Below, one piece after another: positions 6,871 to 8,658 of a stretch of 8,658 nt of DNA. The stretch comes from Rhodospirillales bacterium. Lineage in GTDB: Bacteria > Pseudomonadota > Alphaproteobacteria > JAREAF01. The translations under genes and the position numbers were made by a program. Where the stretch lies: contig JAREAF010000095.1 of the NCBI GenBank assembly GCA_029240475.1, positions 1 to 8,658 on the forward strand. The letters are read 5' to 3'. The notes beneath the pieces were generated by a model that searched no databases, was not told the origin of the DNA, and saw nothing but the letters and a program-made list of their open reading frames with translations. Each line of letters begins with the position of its first letter. The stretch's first letter is position 1.

Positions 6871-6912
6871 TAACATCGGCGCGCGATGCGCGGTTTGACT
6901 CTGCCGATGTTA
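6871..6912 (-). repeat. Perfect 10-bp inverted repeat at the end of the membrane-protein gene (possible terminator)
   Basis: TAACATCGGC (6871-6880) and GCCGATGTTA (6903-6912) are perfect reverse complements separated by 22 nt. The inner sequence can fold further (gcgc gat gcgc). On the minus strand the right arm begins exactly at the TAA stop of the membrane-protein gene, the position expected for a transcription-terminating or mRNA-stabilising hairpin. No T-run follows, so it is not a canonical intrinsic terminator. Confidence 0.5.
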
Positions 6913-7658
6913 GCGCAGCCGCACGCCGCGTATGACGCACGCAACTATGGCCAAGCAGGTCAAATAGACGAAAAAACCAACAGCAGCCGGCCCAACGTCA
7001 AGAATCAGAAACAAAGCTTTCCCACCCAACAATATCGTGCCGTCCTGAACAGTGAACAACGTTTTTTCTCGACCGGTGTAGCAGAAGGTCGCCAGGAGTG
7101 CAGCGATTGCAGCAGTGGCTGCGACAACCTGTAAAGGGATTCGGTCTGTGGACCGCTTGAAGATTCTCACACCTGCGTTCGCGGTTAATGCAAGCACCAA
7201 GGCGGTAGACAGAATAGCGCCCCTGCTAGAGATGATCGAAAAGTGTTCGTAAGCGAGGACAAGGTCCCAACTCGCACCCATTTGCCTGATTTTGTCAGGT
7301 ACCGGATCGGTTGCAATGCTTACCTGCTTCAGCAGCCCGACTATCGGGCTGACAAAATAGATCCAAGCCCATGCGCTTGAAGGAGCAAACGCCCCCAGAG
7401 CTGGAGAGAGATCAGGTAGGCGGGTACGAGCAAAAAGAGTACCCAGGTTTTTAACAGATGACGTTCTTCCGGAGTCATTGCAAGTTGAACCGCCGGCCCG
7501 TTCGCGGGCATGGTTCGGCGGATCCAAACAGATACAAGCCAGAATGCGACCGGTGCAAGCGCCGCGATCCCGGCGGAAGGCGCGATGAGCGCGGGGAACA
7601 CGATGCAGAGAAGGAGGAACGCGCCGGCATCCTTAAGAAATGATCCGAGCTTGGCCAT
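6910..7658 (-). pseudogene. Multi-pass membrane protein, frameshifted (about 249 residues if restored)
   Basis: Two overlapping minus frames make sense only when joined. From the ATG at 7658 (or the GTG at 7661) the first 89 codons read as membrane protein (MAKLGSFLKDAGAFLLLCIV …) up to a five-base C run on the plus strand (7392-7396). Past it this frame gives a short non-membrane tail and a stop at 7341. Shifting by -1 at the run gives 160 further codons of clean hydrophobic segments to the TAA at 6912. The restored product has about seven or eight transmembrane helices, a soluble stretch around TPEERHLLK (62-70) and a basic C-terminus (RGVRLR). Upstream of the shift the second frame is not protein-like. 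GC is lower than in aspS or rnd, suggesting transfer. Cause may be mutation, a sequencing error, or less likely programmed frameshifting. I do not recognise the family. Confidence 0.65.
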
Positions 7659-7704
7659 CACACAGGTGTGCCCCTAGTTCCGACTGATCAGCCCCCGTGG
7701 AGAA

Positions 7705-7791
7705 TCTGCAACCCTCGCGCGCATGTCATCACGCGCGATGTTGCTACCACCTCTTCACGCGCGTTCGAATAAAAATTGCTCGGACGAGAGC
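7705..7791 (-). repeat. Diverged direct repeat, copy B (upstream of the frameshifted membrane-protein gene)
   Basis: This is the partner of the repeat at 6658-6741, in the same orientation and 1054 bp away. Its core (7724-7751) ends 65 nt before the ATG at 7658, against 69 nt for copy A, so both sit at nearly the same place relative to a minus-strand start codon. On the minus strand, GCTC…GAGC followed by AATTTTTATT (about 7769-7789) resembles a weak intrinsic terminator for the GrdB-like gene upstream. Copy A has a hairpin at the same place but no T-run. Confidence 0.7.
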
Positions 7792-7829
7792 CAGCGTGAA
7801 GGGAAAGGAATGAGAAGCGCGCCCCAAGA

Positions 7830-8658
7830 TTAAGTGCGCACCACCCCCGCCGCTTCCTTCAGCTTCCGCCCCTCCGCCTTCACCGCGTCGAACTCGGCGC
7901 GGGCGGCGCGGATCTCCTCCGGGGTCATGCGCTCGATGTTGCAATAGTCGAGCTTCCAGTCGGCATCGTCGCTCCAGCGCAGCGGCGACTGCACGGTGGT
8001 GCGCGGCGCGGGCGCGGATTCGAGCAGGCGCAGCGCCAGCTCCAGCGTGAGCGCCTGCGAGGCGGGGTCGTTCGGCTTGCCCGCCGCGTTGCCGAGCGGG
8101 AAGTCGGAGAAGAGAAAGCGCGGCACGCCCGCATGCTCGACGATGTCCTTGGCCGATCCCATGACAACGGTGGCGATCCCGTTCGCCTCAAGATGCCGCG
8201 CGGCGAGGCTCATGGTCTGGTGGCAGACCGGGCAGTTCGGGACCAGGATCGCCGCGTCGGCCGCGTCGGCCCGGCAGCCCGCGAGAAGTTCCGGCACGTC
8301 GATCTCGATCGTCACGCGATGGCTGCGGTTGGTCGGCATGCCGTGGAAGCGCGGCGCGAGCGCGCCGATGCGCCCCGCCGCCGCCGCCTGGCGCAGCGCC
8401 CGGAGGGGGAAATAGGTCCCTTGGTCCGCGCCGCTCGTGTGCTTTCGGTCGACCGCGACATGGCCGATGCGCAGGTCGGGATCGCGGTCGGTCGCGCCCG
8501 ACTAGACGGCGAAGAACTTGACGGCCGCGTTATAGGCGGGCGGGTTCTGCTCGCCCTTGCCCGGCTGGAACGGAGCCGCCGTGGTGACGAGCGCCACCCG
8601 CGCCTCGGCCAGCCGCTTGCGCAAGGGCTCGAACGGGACCTCCGCGTAATGCGCCCAT
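7830..8658 (-). pseudogene. GrdB-like protein (glycine/sarcosine/betaine reductase subunit B family), interrupted by in-frame TAG, 5' end outside window
   Basis: Reading the minus strand from 8657, one frame gives family sequence from WAHYAEVPFEPLRKRL through PRFHGMPTNRSHR, VPNCPVCHQT, GSAKDIVEHAGVPRFLFSDFPLGN to the TAA at 7830. It is broken once, by TAG at 8504-8502 between FFAV and SGATD. Similarity is continuous on both sides, so this is one gene with a nonsense codon. The longest uninterrupted part starts at an ATG at 8339 inside the conserved block, unlikely as a true start. True GrdB is a selenoenzyme with a Sec-x2-Cys-x2-Cys site. Here CPVC keeps both cysteines, but the Sec position appears to be Val, so Stickland-type reductase activity is not expected. 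The role of these Sec-less proteobacterial members is unknown to me. TAG is not a Sec codon. Possible causes are point mutation, sequencing error or suppression. Confidence 0.75.

Larger units (their letters stand above)
6601..6909. other. Lower-GC intergenic stretch with no convincing gene
   Basis: This stretch separates the 55-residue ORF from the end of the frameshifted membrane-protein gene. It holds repeat copy A, the leader hairpins and half of a 10-bp inverted repeat. A 79-codon minus frame (6637-6876) crosses it, but it runs through the repeat, is rich in Cys/Arg/Ser without pattern and lacks a ribosome binding site, so I do not call it. Part of it (about 6790-6850) is GC-rich and could be a remnant of older flanking DNA. 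Confidence 0.4.

Noticed and set aside
6637..6876. A 79-codon minus frame upstream of the 55-residue ORF
   Set aside because: It runs through repeat copy A, has no ribosome binding site and reads as random Cys/Ser/Arg-rich sequence.
6886..7134. An 82-codon plus frame
   Set aside because: It is antisense to the C-terminal part of the membrane-protein gene and has no recognisable pattern.
7392..7396. Programmed -1 frameshifting in the membrane-protein gene
   Set aside because: The site lacks an X XXY YYZ heptamer; only the GGG codon could re-pair. No strong downstream pseudoknot was evident. Mutation or sequencing error is simpler.
7659..7670. cacacaggtgtg palindrome just before the membrane-protein start as an operator
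   Set aside because: The arms are only 5 bp and there is a single copy, so chance is a sufficient explanation.
8502..8504. Stop codon as selenocysteine in a GrdB-family gene
   Set aside because: The codon is TAG, not TGA, and it is far from the CPVC site where Sec occurs in GrdB.

Overview
The window is GC-rich DNA with compact gene packing. It looks like an alphaproteobacterial chromosome, probably from or near the Rhodospirillales or Sphingomonadales. That placement rests on the aspS/rnd neighbourhood, the style of the AspRS and RNase D sequences, and a small lipoprotein carrying an SGKSVSDH…EDC…GEAIC core. It is inference from protein style, not from a marker gene.

Layout, left to right. 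(1) 1-420, minus: N-terminal 140 residues of a single-pass membrane protein cut off by the window edge, probably a sensor or signalling protein. (2) 599-1627, minus: agmatine deiminase. (3) 1731-2219, minus: small lipoprotein. (4) 2335-4122, minus: aspartyl-tRNA synthetase, probably the non-discriminating type. (5) 4324-5337, plus: an EamA/DMT-type 10-TM transporter, divergent from aspS, whose 3' end overlaps the next gene by 77 nt. (6) 5261-6436, plus: ribonuclease D. (7) About 6433-7829: a stretch of visibly lower GC, with minus-strand genes for unrecognised membrane proteins. These are a 55-residue two-TM protein whose stop codon interlocks with that of rnd, and a roughly 249-residue multi-TM protein split by a -1 frameshift. 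Each start codon is preceded, at nearly the same distance, by a copy of one diverged direct repeat. (8) 7830-8658, minus, running off the right edge: a GrdB-like (glycine/sarcosine/betaine reductase subunit B family) gene interrupted by an in-frame amber codon.

The left two thirds is ordinary housekeeping and accessory metabolism: tRNA charging (AspRS), tRNA 3' processing (RNase D), polyamine/agmatine catabolism and transport. aspS and rnd share a tRNA theme, and the transporter lies between them. The right third is the unusual part. It combines lower GC, a duplicated leader sequence in front of two different small membrane-protein genes, a leader with mutually exclusive hairpins, and two disrupted reading frames within about 1.1 kb. 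It reads as an acquired or duplicated membrane-protein cassette, possibly decaying, or as a patch with assembly errors. I see no RNA genes, CRISPR arrays, transposase genes or phage genes.
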